Assembly (NCBI RefSeq): GCF_028281305.1
Contig: NZ_JANQKD010000080.1
Location: 62,001-126,000 of the forward strand
Direction of reading: 5' to 3'
Origin: Pelagibius sp.
GTDB taxonomy: Bacteria; Pseudomonadota; Alphaproteobacteria; Kiloniellales; Kiloniellaceae
DNA: 64,000 nt
This document shows, in pieces, positions 44,346-55,207 of this stretch (position 1 is the first letter of the stretch; every line of letters begins with the position of its first letter). The notes below the pieces were generated by a model that had not been told where the DNA came from, did not search any database, and saw only the letters and a list, made by a program, of their open reading frames with translations. Position numbers and translations under genes: made by a program.

Positions 44346-45653
44346 GTGATCGACGGAATGCGGGACCATCCGCTGCGGGGGACCTTGAATGCCGAGGTGC
44401 ATTCGCGGCCTTTCGCCAGCCTGCAGTCGCCCGAGCGCATAACCCATCTGGCCTTGCTGTCCGGGGAGCGCTCCGCCGAGCGCGACCGCCAGCATGTCGC
44501 CGCGCTCTGCACGCGTTTCGGCCTTCCTGCGCCGGGCGCCGGCGACAACCACTTCATGGTCGACCTCGGCGACTTCCGCCTGAAGTGGGAGCGCCATACG
44601 GAATTTTCGACCTATACGTTTTTCCAGAACGGCACCTTCGAGGCAGAGGCTTTCAGCGGTTTTGCCCTCGACCGGGTGCCGCGGGACTGGGTCATCGGGC
44701 TGCCCGGGGACCTGCTGGTCGGGGTGCACCTGGATCTGCTGACCCGTGACGCGCCCGCGCCCGACGCGGCCGCCCTGGTCCGTCATTTCGGACACGACAA
44801 CATCATCGGCAGCCAGGTCTCCGGCGGTTCCGCCGAGGTCTGGATGGACTTCACCGTCCAGGCCGACGGTTTCGCCCGTATTCTGCTGCGCGACCGCACC
44901 CTGAAACCGCGTCAGGCAGGACGGCTGGTCCAGCGCCTGCTGGAGATCGAGACCTACCGCATGATGGCGCTGCTCGCCTTTCCTGCCGCCAAGCGGCACG
45001 GCGGCGCGCTGGCGGAGACCGGCGAGCGGCTGACCGGGATTACGGGGCGCATGACCGAGATCGAGGGCATGGGCGAGGAGCGCCGGCTGCTCGACGAACT
45101 GACCGCCTTTTCCTCCGAGATCGAAGACGTCGCCGCCGCCACCAACTACCGCTTCGGCGCCGCCCGGGCCTACTACGCCCTGGTGCGCCGCCGGGTCGAA
45201 GAGCTGCGTGAGCAGAGGGTCGAAGGCCTGCAGACCATCGAGGAGTTCGTCGACCGCCGCTTGGCCCCGGCGATGCGCACCTGCGAGGCGGTCTCAGAAC
45301 GGCTGGAAACTCTCTCCCGGCGCGTCGCCCGGGCCAGCGAGCTGCTGCGCACCCGGGTCGACATCCAGCTCGAGGCGCAGAACAGGGATCTGCTGATCTC
45401 CATGGACCGCCGGGCCAGGCTGCAGCTCCGCCTGCAGGAAACGGTCGAAGGGCTCTCTGTCGCGGCCATTACCTATTACCTGGCCAGCCTTGTCGGGTAT
45501 CTGGCCAAGGCCCTGAAGGAAGCCGGGCTGCCGGTAAACCCGGCGATCGCGGCGGGTGTCTCGGTTCCGGTGGTCGCTATCCTGGTATGGCTCGGGGTGC
45601 GGCGCCTGCGGCGAATCGTCAATCGCGAACAGGGCGCCGGCGACTCCGGCTGA
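44346..45653 (+). CDS. DUF3422 family membrane protein
   Basis: A 435-residue protein of the DUF3422 family, common beside TldD and cytochrome oxidase genes in alphaproteobacteria. It shows 'HPLRGTLNAEVHSRPFASLQ', 'KWERHTEFSTYTFF', 'RMMALLAFPAAKR', a long helical middle with coiled-coil potential, and two C-terminal helices (about 370-388 and 402-420: 'VAAITYYLASLVGYLAKAL', 'AIAAGVSVPVVAILVWLGV'). The function is unknown. GTG 44346 has AGAGGGGG upstream; an ATG four codons later is an alternative. Confidence 0.88.
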   Translation: MIDGMRDHPLRGTLNAEVHSRPFASLQSPERITHLALLSGERSAERDRQHVAALCTRFGLPAPGAGDNHFMVDLGDFRLKWERHTEFSTYTFFQNGTFEAEAFSGFALDRVPRDWVIGLPGDLLVGVHLDLLTRDAPAPDAAALVRHFGHDNIIGSQVSGGSAEVWMDFTVQADGFARILLRDRTLKPRQAGRLVQRLLEIETYRMMALLAFPAAKRHGGALAETGERLTGITGRMTEIEGMGEERRLLDELTAFSSEIEDVAAATNYRFGAARAYYALVRRRVEELREQRVEGLQTIEEFVDRRLAPAMRTCEAVSERLETLSRRVARASELLRTRVDIQLEAQNRDLLISMDRRARLQLRLQETVEGLSVAAITYYLASLVGYLAKALKEAGLPVNPAIAAGVSVPVVAILVWLGVRRLRRIVNREQGAGDSG

Positions 45654-45749
45654 AACCCTCCGGAGGAGGGCCTGCGGCCGGATTGCGGCATTCGGTCGCA
45701 CCGGCCAACAAGGCTCGCCACCTGCGCTATCCTGGGACGATAGCAGGAG

Positions 45750-45782
45750 AGGGGAAAGGCAGTCTTTCGGCGGCTTTCCCCT
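45750..45782 (+). terminator. hairpin with short T-tract after the DUF3422 gene
   Basis: AGGGGAAAG (45750-45758) pairs with CTTTCCCCT (45774-45782) around a 15-base loop, followed by TTCTT. This is the most terminator-like element between DUF3422 and ctaC, about 97 bases after the stop. It separates the oxidase operon from the gene upstream. Confidence 0.5.
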
Positions 45783-45933
45783 TTCTTGCGGAGCAAACTT
45801 GCATGGGTTAGGTTGCGCGCGCAGTGGCGGATCAGGCACCTCGACAGGGGAATCCCGGCGGATCGCAGTCGATCGACGGGGCTGGCATGGGGGAGACCGC
45901 TCTGCTTCGCGGGAAAGATTGGGATAGCTTGCT

Positions 45934-48410
<2,477 letters not shown>

Positions 48411-48435
48411 GGCCCGGGGTTGGCAAAGGAGGACC

Positions 48436-48480
48436 ATGACCTGGCTTTGGGCGACAGAAGGAAAGCTGTGGCGTGAGTGA
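48436..48480 (+). CDS. 14-codon Trp-rich leader ORF overlapping ctaB
   Basis: AAAGGAGG lies 3 bases before an ATG that opens [14 protein letters not shown] and stops at TGA 48478-48480. The stop is inside ctaB, whose GTG start is at 48473, so the two overlap by 8 bases. The ribosome binding site is much stronger than that of ctaB itself. The arrangement looks like a translational coupler or leader peptide; three Trp codons in 14 could make it sensitive to Trp-tRNA supply. No homologue is known to me. Confidence 0.45.
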   Translation: MTWLWATEGKLWRE

Positions 48481-49462
48481 CGCGACGATCGGTATCGCGG
48501 CGGGCGGGGCCTCCCTGGCGGGGGCCTCTGCCGTACGCAGCGGCCGGGTTTCGGACTATTTCGCCCTTCTGAAACCGCGGGTGATGACGCTTGTGGTGTT
48601 CAGCGGCTTTGCCGGCCTCTACGCCGCGCCGGGGACGATTCACCCCTTCCTGGCAGCGGTGGCGGTGCTCTGCATCGCCGTCGGCGCCGGTGCCGCCGGG
48701 GCCATCAACATGTGGTACGAGCGCGACATCGACGCGGTGATGGACCGCACCCGCGGCCGCCCGTTGCCGCGCGGGCGCATCGCCCCGCAGGAGGCCTTGG
48801 CCTTCGGGGTGATCCTCAGCCTCCTGTCCGTGATGCTGATGGGCCTGGCCCTCAACTGGGCGGCGGCGGCGCTGCTGGCTCTGGCCAATGCGTTTTACGT
48901 CTTCGTCTACACCATCTGGCTGAAGCGCCGCACGCCGCAGAACATCGTTATCGGCGGCGCCGCGGGGGCCTTTCCGCCCATGATCGGCTGGGCTGCCGTG
49001 ACCGGCGGGGTGGATCTTCAATCCATCGCGCTCTTCGCCCTGATCTTCGTATGGACGCCGCCCCACTTCTGGGCGCTGGCGCTCTACCGCCAGATCGACT
49101 ACGCCAAGGCCAAGGTGCCGATGCTGCCGGTGGTGGCGGGCAAGGCGGCGACCAAGCGTCAGATTCTGCTCTACAGCCTGCTGCTGGCGCCGCTCGGTCT
49201 GGCGCCGGCGCTGCTCGGCACCGCAGGGGCGGTCTACGGCCTGGTGGCGGCTGCCATGGGCGCCTTCTTCGTGCTGCTGGCGCTGCGGGTGCTGCGGGAC
49301 GAAAGCGACCGCGCCGCCAAGCAGCTCTTCGGCTTCTCGATCCTCTATCTTTTCGTTCTGTTCAGCCTGATCATCGTTGACCGGGCGCCGGGTATGCTGG
49401 CGCCGGACCTCTTGGCCGATGCGGCGGGCCTGCTGCTGGCGTCGTCCGGGTTTGCGGGATGA
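48473..49462 (+). CDS. ctaB: protoheme IX farnesyltransferase
   Basis: It converts heme b to heme O, the precursor of heme A for the oxidase. The 329-residue membrane protein has about nine helices of the UbiA-type fold. The Asp-rich first motif is '[21 protein letters not shown]', and '[22 protein letters not shown]'-like sequence ('[18 protein letters not shown]') is the second signature. The start is GTG 48473, weakly preceded by AAGG; a short ORF with a strong ribosome binding site overlaps it. The stop overlaps the next small gene by ATGA. Confidence 0.95.
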   Translation: MSDATIGIAAGGASLAGASAVRSGRVSDYFALLKPRVMTLVVFSGFAGLYAAPGTIHPFLAAVAVLCIAVGAGAAGAINMWYERDIDAVMDRTRGRPLPRGRIAPQEALAFGVILSLLSVMLMGLALNWAAAALLALANAFYVFVYTIWLKRRTPQNIVIGGAAGAFPPMIGWAAVTGGVDLQSIALFALIFVWTPPHFWALALYRQIDYAKAKVPMLPVVAGKAATKRQILLYSLLLAPLGLAPALLGTAGAVYGLVAAAMGAFFVLLALRVLRDESDRAAKQLFGFSILYLFVLFSLIIVDRAPGMLAPDLLADAAGLLLASSGFAG

Positions 49463-49602
49463 GCGTGATGGACGATCAGGACGAAAAAGAAAGACTGCGT
49501 CAGCAGAAAATCAAGAACTGGGCGCTGCTGGCGGTCCTGGTGACCTTTGTGGTCGTGGTTTACTTTGTTTCCCTGATCCGGATGGGCGGAGGTGGCGAAT
49601 GA
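49459..49602 (+). CDS. small single-helix protein of the oxidase operon
   Basis: A 47-residue protein (starts [20 protein letters not shown]) with one transmembrane helix, '[20 protein letters not shown]', and a short Gly-rich end. It overlaps ctaB by 4 bases and ctaG by 4 bases (ATGA at both ends), so it is clearly translated within the operon. Small one-helix ORFs at this position between ctaB and ctaG are frequent in alphaproteobacteria and are thought to aid oxidase assembly; the specific role is unproven. Confidence 0.8.
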   Translation: MSVMDDQDEKERLRQQKIKNWALLAVLVTFVVVVYFVSLIRMGGGGE

Positions 49603-50240
49603 CCGACAGATCGACGGGCGAAGAGCGGCAGGCGCGGAGCAACGGACGCGTTGCCTTTATCTGCGTGAGCGTCGTGGTCGCGATGATCGGCCTGTCCTAT
49701 GCCTCGGTTCCGCTCTACGAGTTGTTCTGCCGGGTGACCGGCTTCGGCGGCACCACCCAGGTTGCCGAAAGCATGCCGGAACAGGTTGGCGAGCGCATGA
49801 TCACCGTGCGCTTCAACGCCGATATCAGCCCCGACCTGCCCTGGGCTTTCCAGCCCATCGAGCGCGAGATGCAGGTGCGTGTCGGGGAGGCGGGCCTCGC
49901 TTTCTACCGCGCCACCAACCAGGCGGTGCAGAGAAACGCCGGCACCGCGACCTTCAACGTCACGCCGCTGAAGGCCGGGCAGTACTTCAACAAGGTCGCC
50001 TGCTTCTGCTTTACCGAGCAGCAGCTTTCGTCCGGCGAGTCCATGGACATGGCGGTCAGTTTCTTCGTCGATCCGGCGATCGAGGAAGACCGCAATCTGG
50101 ATGACGTGAAGACCATTACTCTCTCCTACACCTTCTTCCCTGACCTCGATGCGGTAGTCGAGCAGCCGGTCGGCGACCTGTCACAGGCAGAGCCGGGTGC
50201 CGGTCGGGGAACGAGGGTGCCGGAGACTTCAGTGAATTGA
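49599..50240 (+). CDS. ctaG: cytochrome c oxidase assembly protein CtaG (Cox11 type)
   Basis: A copper chaperone that inserts CuB into subunit I. The 213-residue protein has an N-terminal transmembrane anchor (about 18-38) and a periplasmic beta domain. It shows 'YELFCRVTGFGGTTQ' just after the membrane and the copper motif C135-F-C137-F in 'NKVACFCFTEQQL', with 'MDMAVSFFVDP' and 'TITLSYTFF' completing the Cox11 family pattern. ATG 49599 overlaps the preceding small gene; the open frame before it is the ctaB region and not coding. Confidence 0.96.
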   Translation: MTDRSTGEERQARSNGRVAFICVSVVVAMIGLSYASVPLYELFCRVTGFGGTTQVAESMPEQVGERMITVRFNADISPDLPWAFQPIEREMQVRVGEAGLAFYRATNQAVQRNAGTATFNVTPLKAGQYFNKVACFCFTEQQLSSGESMDMAVSFFVDPAIEEDRNLDDVKTITLSYTFFPDLDAVVEQPVGDLSQAEPGAGRGTRVPETSVN

Positions 50241-50301
50241 TGGCGGCCCAGTCAAGAGACTTGGCAAAAGCGCTGCCGGCAGTAATCAAGCGGGGAAGAT
50301 C

Positions 50302-51120
50302 ATGAGTGCAGGCCACGAACAGAACCATCCCTATCACCTGGTGGACCCCAGCCCCTGGCCGTTTTTCGGGGCGATAGCCGGCGGTGTGCTGGCGACCGGC
50401 ATGGTGCTGTTCATGCACGACGTCACGCCCTGGCTGCTGCCGCTCGGCGTCGTACTGGTGGCGGCTACCATGGTCTTCTGGTGGCGCGAGGTCATTAACG
50501 AGGCCACCCACCAGGGCCACCACAACAAGGTGGTCCAGCTCGGCCTGCGCTACGGCATGGTCCTGTTCATTGCCTCGGAGGTGATGTTCTTCGCCGCCTT
50601 CTTCTGGGCCTTCTTCGATGCCAGCCTGTTTGCCGGCGAAGCCCAGCAGTTCGAGCGGGTCGAACACACCGGCGGCGTCTGGCCGCCGGTCGGCGTCGAG
50701 GTCTTCCCAGCCTTCCACCTGCCGTTCCTCAACACCATGATCTTGCTGCTGTCCGGCTGCACGGTGACCTGGGCGCACCACGCGCTGCTCCACGGCGACC
50801 GCCAGGGTCTGCTGCAGGGCCTGGGGGTCACCATCTTCCTGGGCGCCCTCTTCACCGCCGTGCAGATCTACGAGTACGGCCACGCGGCCTTCGGCTTCAC
50901 CGACGGGATCTATTCCTCGACCTTCTACATGGCGACTGGTTTCCACGGCTTCCACGTGCTGGTCGGCACCATCTTCCTGATCGTCTGCTGGTTCCGCGCC
51001 TACCTGGGCCACTTCAAGCCGGACCACCACTTCGGCTTCGAGGCGGCGGCCTGGTACTGGCATTTCGTCGACGTGGTATGGCTGTTCCTCTTCGTCTGCG
51101 TCTATTGGTGGGGCGGCTGA
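50302..51120 (+). CDS. ctaE: cytochrome c oxidase subunit III
   Basis: Subunit III of the aa3 oxidase, a seven-helix protein of 272 residues that stabilises subunit I and binds lipid. It shows 'HPYHLVDPSPWPFFGAI'-like N-terminal sequence, 'WWREVINEATHQGHH', 'SEVMFFAAFFWAFFDASL', 'WAHHALLHGDRQG' and the ending 'HFGFEAAAWYWHFVDVVWLFLFVCVYWWGG', the standard C-terminus (read in parts). It lies 61 bases after ctaG, a usual order. Confidence 0.98.
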   Translation: MSAGHEQNHPYHLVDPSPWPFFGAIAGGVLATGMVLFMHDVTPWLLPLGVVLVAATMVFWWREVINEATHQGHHNKVVQLGLRYGMVLFIASEVMFFAAFFWAFFDASLFAGEAQQFERVEHTGGVWPPVGVEVFPAFHLPFLNTMILLLSGCTVTWAHHALLHGDRQGLLQGLGVTIFLGALFTAVQIYEYGHAAFGFTDGIYSSTFYMATGFHGFHVLVGTIFLIVCWFRAYLGHFKPDHHFGFEAAAWYWHFVDVVWLFLFVCVYWWGG

Positions 51121-51178
51121 CCGCCTGCGACGGCCGGGGGCCGAAGCCACCGTCCATACCGGCCGCGGGGGCGCCGTC

Positions 51179-51592
51179 ATGACGGCGCCCCGCGAGCCCG
51201 CGGGACCGCAGAAAACACCCAAAAGCTATCCGCCGCTCTCGCCGTTCCGCACCGGGCTGGCGAGCCGCTGCCCGCGCTGCGGACAAGGCCGCCTCTTTGC
51301 CGGCTTCCTCACGGTGGCGCCGCGCTGTACGGTCTGCGGCCTGGACCTCAGCAAGCAGGACAGCGGCGACGGGCCTGCCGTCTTCATCATCTTCATCCTC
51401 GGCGCCATCGTGGTGCCGCTGGTGTTCTGGGTCGAGTTCACCTACGAACCGCCCATCTGGCTGCACATGGTGATCTGGGTACCGGTCATCCTGGGCGGCG
51501 CGCTTGGCTTGTTGCGGCCGATGAAGGCGGTCATGATTGCCCTGCAGTTCCGCAACAAGGCCAGCGATACGGGAACCGTGGATTATGACTGA
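51179..51592 (+). CDS. DUF983 family protein
   Basis: A 137-residue protein of the DUF983 family often found in oxidase operons. Two CxxC pairs, 'SRCPRCGQGRLF' and 'PRCTVCGLDL', form a probable zinc ribbon (about residues 30-60), followed by two hydrophobic helices ('VFIIFILGAIVVPLVFWVEF', 'MVIWVPVILGGALGLL'). The role is unknown; the context suggests oxidase biogenesis. The stop overlaps the SURF1 gene by 8 bases. Confidence 0.92.
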   Translation: MTAPREPAGPQKTPKSYPPLSPFRTGLASRCPRCGQGRLFAGFLTVAPRCTVCGLDLSKQDSGDGPAVFIIFILGAIVVPLVFWVEFTYEPPIWLHMVIWVPVILGGALGLLRPMKAVMIALQFRNKASDTGTVDYD

Positions 51593-52391
51593 CTCGCCCG
51601 AGAGGCACGGGGATCAAAGGCCGGGGGATGTGCGCCAGGGCGGGCGCCGGCGCTTCCGCCCGACCTTCTGGGCGACAGTCTGCGCCGTGCCGGCCCTGGC
51701 GATCCTCATCGCGCTCGGCACCTGGCAGGTCCAGCGCCTGCACTGGAAGGAAGGCGAGATCGCCAAGCGGGTTGAACGCTCCCAGGGGCCGGCCATCGCC
51801 TTGCCGGCAAGCTTTCCCGACCCCGCCGCCGTGGAGTTCACCCGCGTGGGCTTGAACGGCAGCTTCCTGCACGACCAGGAATTCTATCTGGGCGCCCGCA
51901 CCGAGAACGGCCGCGTGGGCCTGAACATCGTCACTCCCTTTCAGCTCGACGACGGCCGCACGCTGCTGGTGAACCGCGGCTGGGTGCCGCAGGAGAGACG
52001 CGATCCGGCGACCCGTGCCGAGGGACAGCTCGCCGGGCCGCTGGAGATCGAGGCCCTGCTGCGCACCGACGGGTGGAAGGGGGTCAGCTTCGCCAAGCCG
52101 CCCAACAAGCCGGAGGAGCGCTTCTACTTCTGGCTCGATCTTCCGGTCATGGGGGAGGGCGTCAGCCAAGCGATCATCACCGAGGTCTATGCCGACGCCG
52201 TTGCTGCGGAGCTTCCGGGCGGTCTGCCGATCGGCGGCCAGACCCGCATCGCCCTGAAGAACGACCACCTGGAATACGCGCTCACCTGGTACTCCTTCGC
52301 GGTCATCCTGCTGGTGATCTACTTCCTCTTCCACTACCGCCCGGAGCGCGACACCGGCGCGGGCGGTCCCGGGGACGAGAACCGCGCCTGA
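51585..52391 (+). CDS. SURF1 family cytochrome oxidase assembly protein
   Basis: A 268-residue SURF1/Shy1 protein, which helps put heme A into subunit I. Two transmembrane helices (about 28-47 and 234-252) bracket a periplasmic domain. Conserved segments are 'IALGTWQVQRLHWKEGEI', 'LLVNRGWVPQERRDP', and 'NDHLEYALTWYSFAVILLVIY', the last being the family signature at the C-terminal helix (in parts). ATG 51585 lies within the DUF983 gene end; the frame before it is not coding. It is the last gene of the oxidase operon. Confidence 0.95.
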   Translation: MTDSPERHGDQRPGDVRQGGRRRFRPTFWATVCAVPALAILIALGTWQVQRLHWKEGEIAKRVERSQGPAIALPASFPDPAAVEFTRVGLNGSFLHDQEFYLGARTENGRVGLNIVTPFQLDDGRTLLVNRGWVPQERRDPATRAEGQLAGPLEIEALLRTDGWKGVSFAKPPNKPEERFYFWLDLPVMGEGVSQAIITEVYADAVAAELPGGLPIGGQTRIALKNDHLEYALTWYSFAVILLVIYFLFHYRPERDTGAGGPGDENRA

Positions 52392-52477
52392 GCGCATTGC
52401 CAGCCGGCGTTCGAATCAGCATATCTATGCCTAAGGACCGTCGCCGGTCCCGAGGACTGCCCGCTCAGGAGTAGCTT

Positions 52478-53968
52478 ATGACCGCCTACGAAGAACTCTC
52501 GCGCAAATTCAAGCGCCTGCATGCCTTGCAGGAGGCGGCGGGGCTGCTGTCCTGGGACATGTCGACGGTCATGCCCTCTGGCGGCGCGGAGGCGCGCACC
52601 GAGCAGCTGGCGACGCTGGACGTGGTCTGCCACGAGATCCTGACCGACGCCTCGCTCGACGCGCTTTTCGATCAGGCCTCCGCCGAGACGAAGGAGCTTT
52701 CCCCCTGGGTGCAGGCGAACCTGACGGAGATGCGCCGGCGCTGGCTGCATGCCACGGCGGTGGACAGCGATCTCGTCGAGGCGCTCTCCAAGGCCTGCAA
52801 ACGCTGCGAGATGATCTGGCGGGAGGCGCGGCCGAAGGCCGACTTCGCCGCCGTGCTGCCCGCAATGAAAGAGGTTCTGAACCTGACGCGTCAGGAGGCC
52901 GCCGCCAAGGCCGAGCGCCTGGACTGCTCCCTCTACGATGCGCTGCTCGACCAGTACGAACCGGGTGGCGCCTCGGCGCATATCGATACGGTCTTTGCCG
53001 ATCTGGCCGATTTCCTGCCCGGCTTCCTGGACCAGGCGATGGCGCAGCAGGCGTCCAGGCCCGTGCCGCTGCCGCTGCCCGGGCCCTTCCCGCGCGAGCA
53101 GCAGGAGGCGCTGGGCCGCAGGATGATGGCCGCCGTCGGCTTCGACTTCGACCACGGCCGCCTTGATGTTTCCCTGCACCCCTTCTGCGGCGGCGTGCCC
53201 GACGACGTGCGCATCACCACGCGCTACGACGAGGACGATTTCATGACCGCGCTGATGGGCGTGCTGCATGAGACCGGCCACGCGATGTACGAGCGCGGCC
53301 TGCCCCGCGACTGGCGCCTGCAGCCGGTGGGCGAGGCCCGCGGCATGGCGATGCATGAGAGCCAGTCGCTGATGGTCGAGATGCAGGCCTGCCGCTCGGC
53401 CGAGTTCGTCGCCTTCCTCGCGCCCATCGCGCGGGAGACTTTCGGCGGCGAGGGCGCGGCCTGGGAGGCGGAGAACCTGCTGCGCCACTACAACAAGGTG
53501 GAGCCAGGCTTCATCCGCGTCGACGCCGACGAGGTGACCTACCCGGCCCATGTCATCCTGCGCTACCGCCTGGAGAAGGCGCTGATCGCCGGCGAGATGG
53601 AGCTGGAGGCGCTGCCCGAGGAATGGAACCGCGGCATGCAGGACCTGCTCGGCATCACGCCGCCGGACGACCGCCTGGGCTGCCTGCAGGACATCCACTG
53701 GTACGACGGTGCCTGGGGCTACTTTCCGACCTATACCCTGGGGGCGATGACGGCGGCCCAGCTCTTCGCCGCCGCCAGGCAGGCACGGCCGGAGATCCCG
53801 GAGGCGCTGGGCCGCGGCGACTTCTCGCCGCTGATGGACTGGCTGAAGGCGCATGTGCACGGCCAGGCCTCCTCGGCCAGCGGCGAGGCCATTCTGGAAC
53901 GCGCCACCGGTGAGCCCCTCAACCCCGAGGTCTTCAAGGCGCACCTGACGGCGCGCTACCTGGCCTGA
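52478..53968 (+). CDS. M32 family carboxypeptidase (Taq type)
   Basis: A 496-residue thermostable carboxypeptidase-1-type zinc peptidase. The metal motif is H264-E265-x2-H268 in 'VLHETGHAMYERGLPRDW', followed by 'EARGMAMHESQSLMVE', with the third ligand Glu in this helix. 'DVRITTRYDEDDF' and 'YPAHVILRYRLEKALI' are further M32 motifs, and the family 'IHWYDGAWGYFPTYTLG' is near the C-terminus. It has no signal peptide and is cytoplasmic. The upstream sequence CAGGAG is followed by TAGCTT and the ATG. It stands alone after the oxidase operon. Confidence 0.95.
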   Translation: MTAYEELSRKFKRLHALQEAAGLLSWDMSTVMPSGGAEARTEQLATLDVVCHEILTDASLDALFDQASAETKELSPWVQANLTEMRRRWLHATAVDSDLVEALSKACKRCEMIWREARPKADFAAVLPAMKEVLNLTRQEAAAKAERLDCSLYDALLDQYEPGGASAHIDTVFADLADFLPGFLDQAMAQQASRPVPLPLPGPFPREQQEALGRRMMAAVGFDFDHGRLDVSLHPFCGGVPDDVRITTRYDEDDFMTALMGVLHETGHAMYERGLPRDWRLQPVGEARGMAMHESQSLMVEMQACRSAEFVAFLAPIARETFGGEGAAWEAENLLRHYNKVEPGFIRVDADEVTYPAHVILRYRLEKALIAGEMELEALPEEWNRGMQDLLGITPPDDRLGCLQDIHWYDGAWGYFPTYTLGAMTAAQLFAAARQARPEIPEALGRGDFSPLMDWLKAHVHGQASSASGEAILERATGEPLNPEVFKAHLTARYLA

Positions 53969-54061
53969 TCGCTTGCAGCGGGGGCCCTGTATCGGTTGAA
54001 CCTCTGCGGTCGGGCCTCTACATGAAGGGGCGGCGATTAAAGGCAGGAAGGAAGGGCAGGC

Positions 54062-54331
54062 ATGGCCATCGGCGGTCTTGGAGGCGGTATCGGACGGGTC
54101 GGTGCGCGCGCGGCGGAGACGGCCGTCGGCCTCGTCCAGGATCTCACCGGCTCCGGCGTCTATCCCGCCAGCGACCAGGCCCTGGCGGCCTATCTCTTCG
54201 AGCGCATCGCCCAGGCGGAAAAGGAAACCGCCACCCAGGACCGCGACTATTACCTGGACCTCATGGCGCGCTGCCTGGCCACGGTACGTGAGGCCCGCCT
54301 GAGCGACGAAGACCTGCCTCCAACGACTTAG
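54062..54331 (+). CDS. small conserved-looking helical protein
   Basis: An 89-residue soluble protein, starting Gly-rich ('MAIGGLGGGIGRVGARAAE') and then helical ('DQALAAYLFERIAQAEKETATQDRDYYLDLMARCLATVREARL'). AAGGAAGGGCAGGC gives a good ribosome binding site. No signal peptide or membrane helix is present, and I do not recognise the family. It sits 93 bases after the M32 peptidase gene, and its relation to the secreted-protein cluster that follows is not clear. Confidence 0.6.
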   Translation: MAIGGLGGGIGRVGARAAETAVGLVQDLTGSGVYPASDQALAAYLFERIAQAEKETATQDRDYYLDLMARCLATVREARLSDEDLPPTT

Positions 54332-54446
54332 GGTCTCTCCGAAGCCTTCCCCAAGAGATCCGACCGCCCCTTCGGGGCGCGGGCGAACCGTTCCCGCTAC
54401 CGCGGCGACCAACGGTCAAACCGCCACGTCTCCGGGATTGCGGACA

Positions 54447-55103
54447 GTGAAGCTTTGCAGCCTTGGCGCCGCCGCCGTTGCGGCACTGGCAGGCCTTCTG
54501 CCGCCGGCGGGCTCGGCTGCTGCCGAGTACGTCGTCAAGCTGGACGACGTCTCTCCCAAGTTGGTGGAGGTCACTGGCCTGAATGGGCGTTACGACAGCG
54601 CCTCGGGCAGGTCCTTTGTGGCTGAAGTCTTCCTTGATGTGAAGCTCAGGGCCGGCGACACGGCGTCCGTGAAACTCTGGATCGAGATGTCTGCGCCGGG
54701 TGACTATCTGCTGGGCCGCGTGAAGCAGAGCTTTGCCGACCACGCCGTCATCAGGCGCTACGGCAGCGGGAAGGGACCCCTGTGGATCTACGAATCCAGA
54801 TGGATCTACACGACCGTTGTTCTTGAACTGCCGAAGCCTGTGGCGCGGGCCTACGCGACCGGCCTTTGCAATGCCCAGGTCGAGCGCCTGGCGCGAAAGG
54901 GCCGCAGCTACGAGGACATCCATTCCAGGGATCACGATATCGACGTCAGAGTGGATCTCGGAGTGAGATACAGCTACTCGGGCGCCGACCCGGACCCGGA
55001 CCCGCACCCAGGCATGGAGCAAGAGCCGCTTTCGGGCAGCTACACCATCCGCTGCAAGGCTCTGGACCCTCCCGCGCTGCCGGCCGCGGGGTCCGCTGAC
55101 TAG
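54447..55103 (+). CDS. secreted protein with 'EVTG' N-terminal module
   Basis: A 218-residue exported protein, first of a six-gene modular set. The signal peptide ends near 'AGSAAA'. The N-terminal module reads 'LDDVSPKLVEVTGLNGRYDS', matching 'LTALHTTSIEVTGSNLEYTA' and 'LTAVTPALIEVTGADGKYTS' in the next two genes. Two Cys ('GLCNAQVERLARKG', 'SYTIRCKAL') and a 'DPDPDPHPG' linker are present. It lacks the CARDB domain of its neighbours. A TTG nine bases upstream is an alternative start; the GTG-AAG here matches the GTG-AAA of the paralogue at 57309. The function is unknown. Confidence 0.75.
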   Translation: MKLCSLGAAAVAALAGLLPPAGSAAAEYVVKLDDVSPKLVEVTGLNGRYDSASGRSFVAEVFLDVKLRAGDTASVKLWIEMSAPGDYLLGRVKQSFADHAVIRRYGSGKGPLWIYESRWIYTTVVLELPKPVARAYATGLCNAQVERLARKGRSYEDIHSRDHDIDVRVDLGVRYSYSGADPDPDPHPGMEQEPLSGSYTIRCKALDPPALPAAGSAD

Positions 55104-55207
55104 CCGCTGATGGAACGAAGGCGGCTGCCCGTTGCCGGCAGGCGAACCAACCGCACCGCCCGCACGACACATCCAATGCAACCTAGACCAAGGGGAGCAT
55201 TGAAGAA

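Noticed and set aside
52334-54412. A 692-codon open frame on the minus strand
   Set aside because: Antisense to the M32 carboxypeptidase gene, which has clear catalytic motifs; no recognisable protein on the minus strand.
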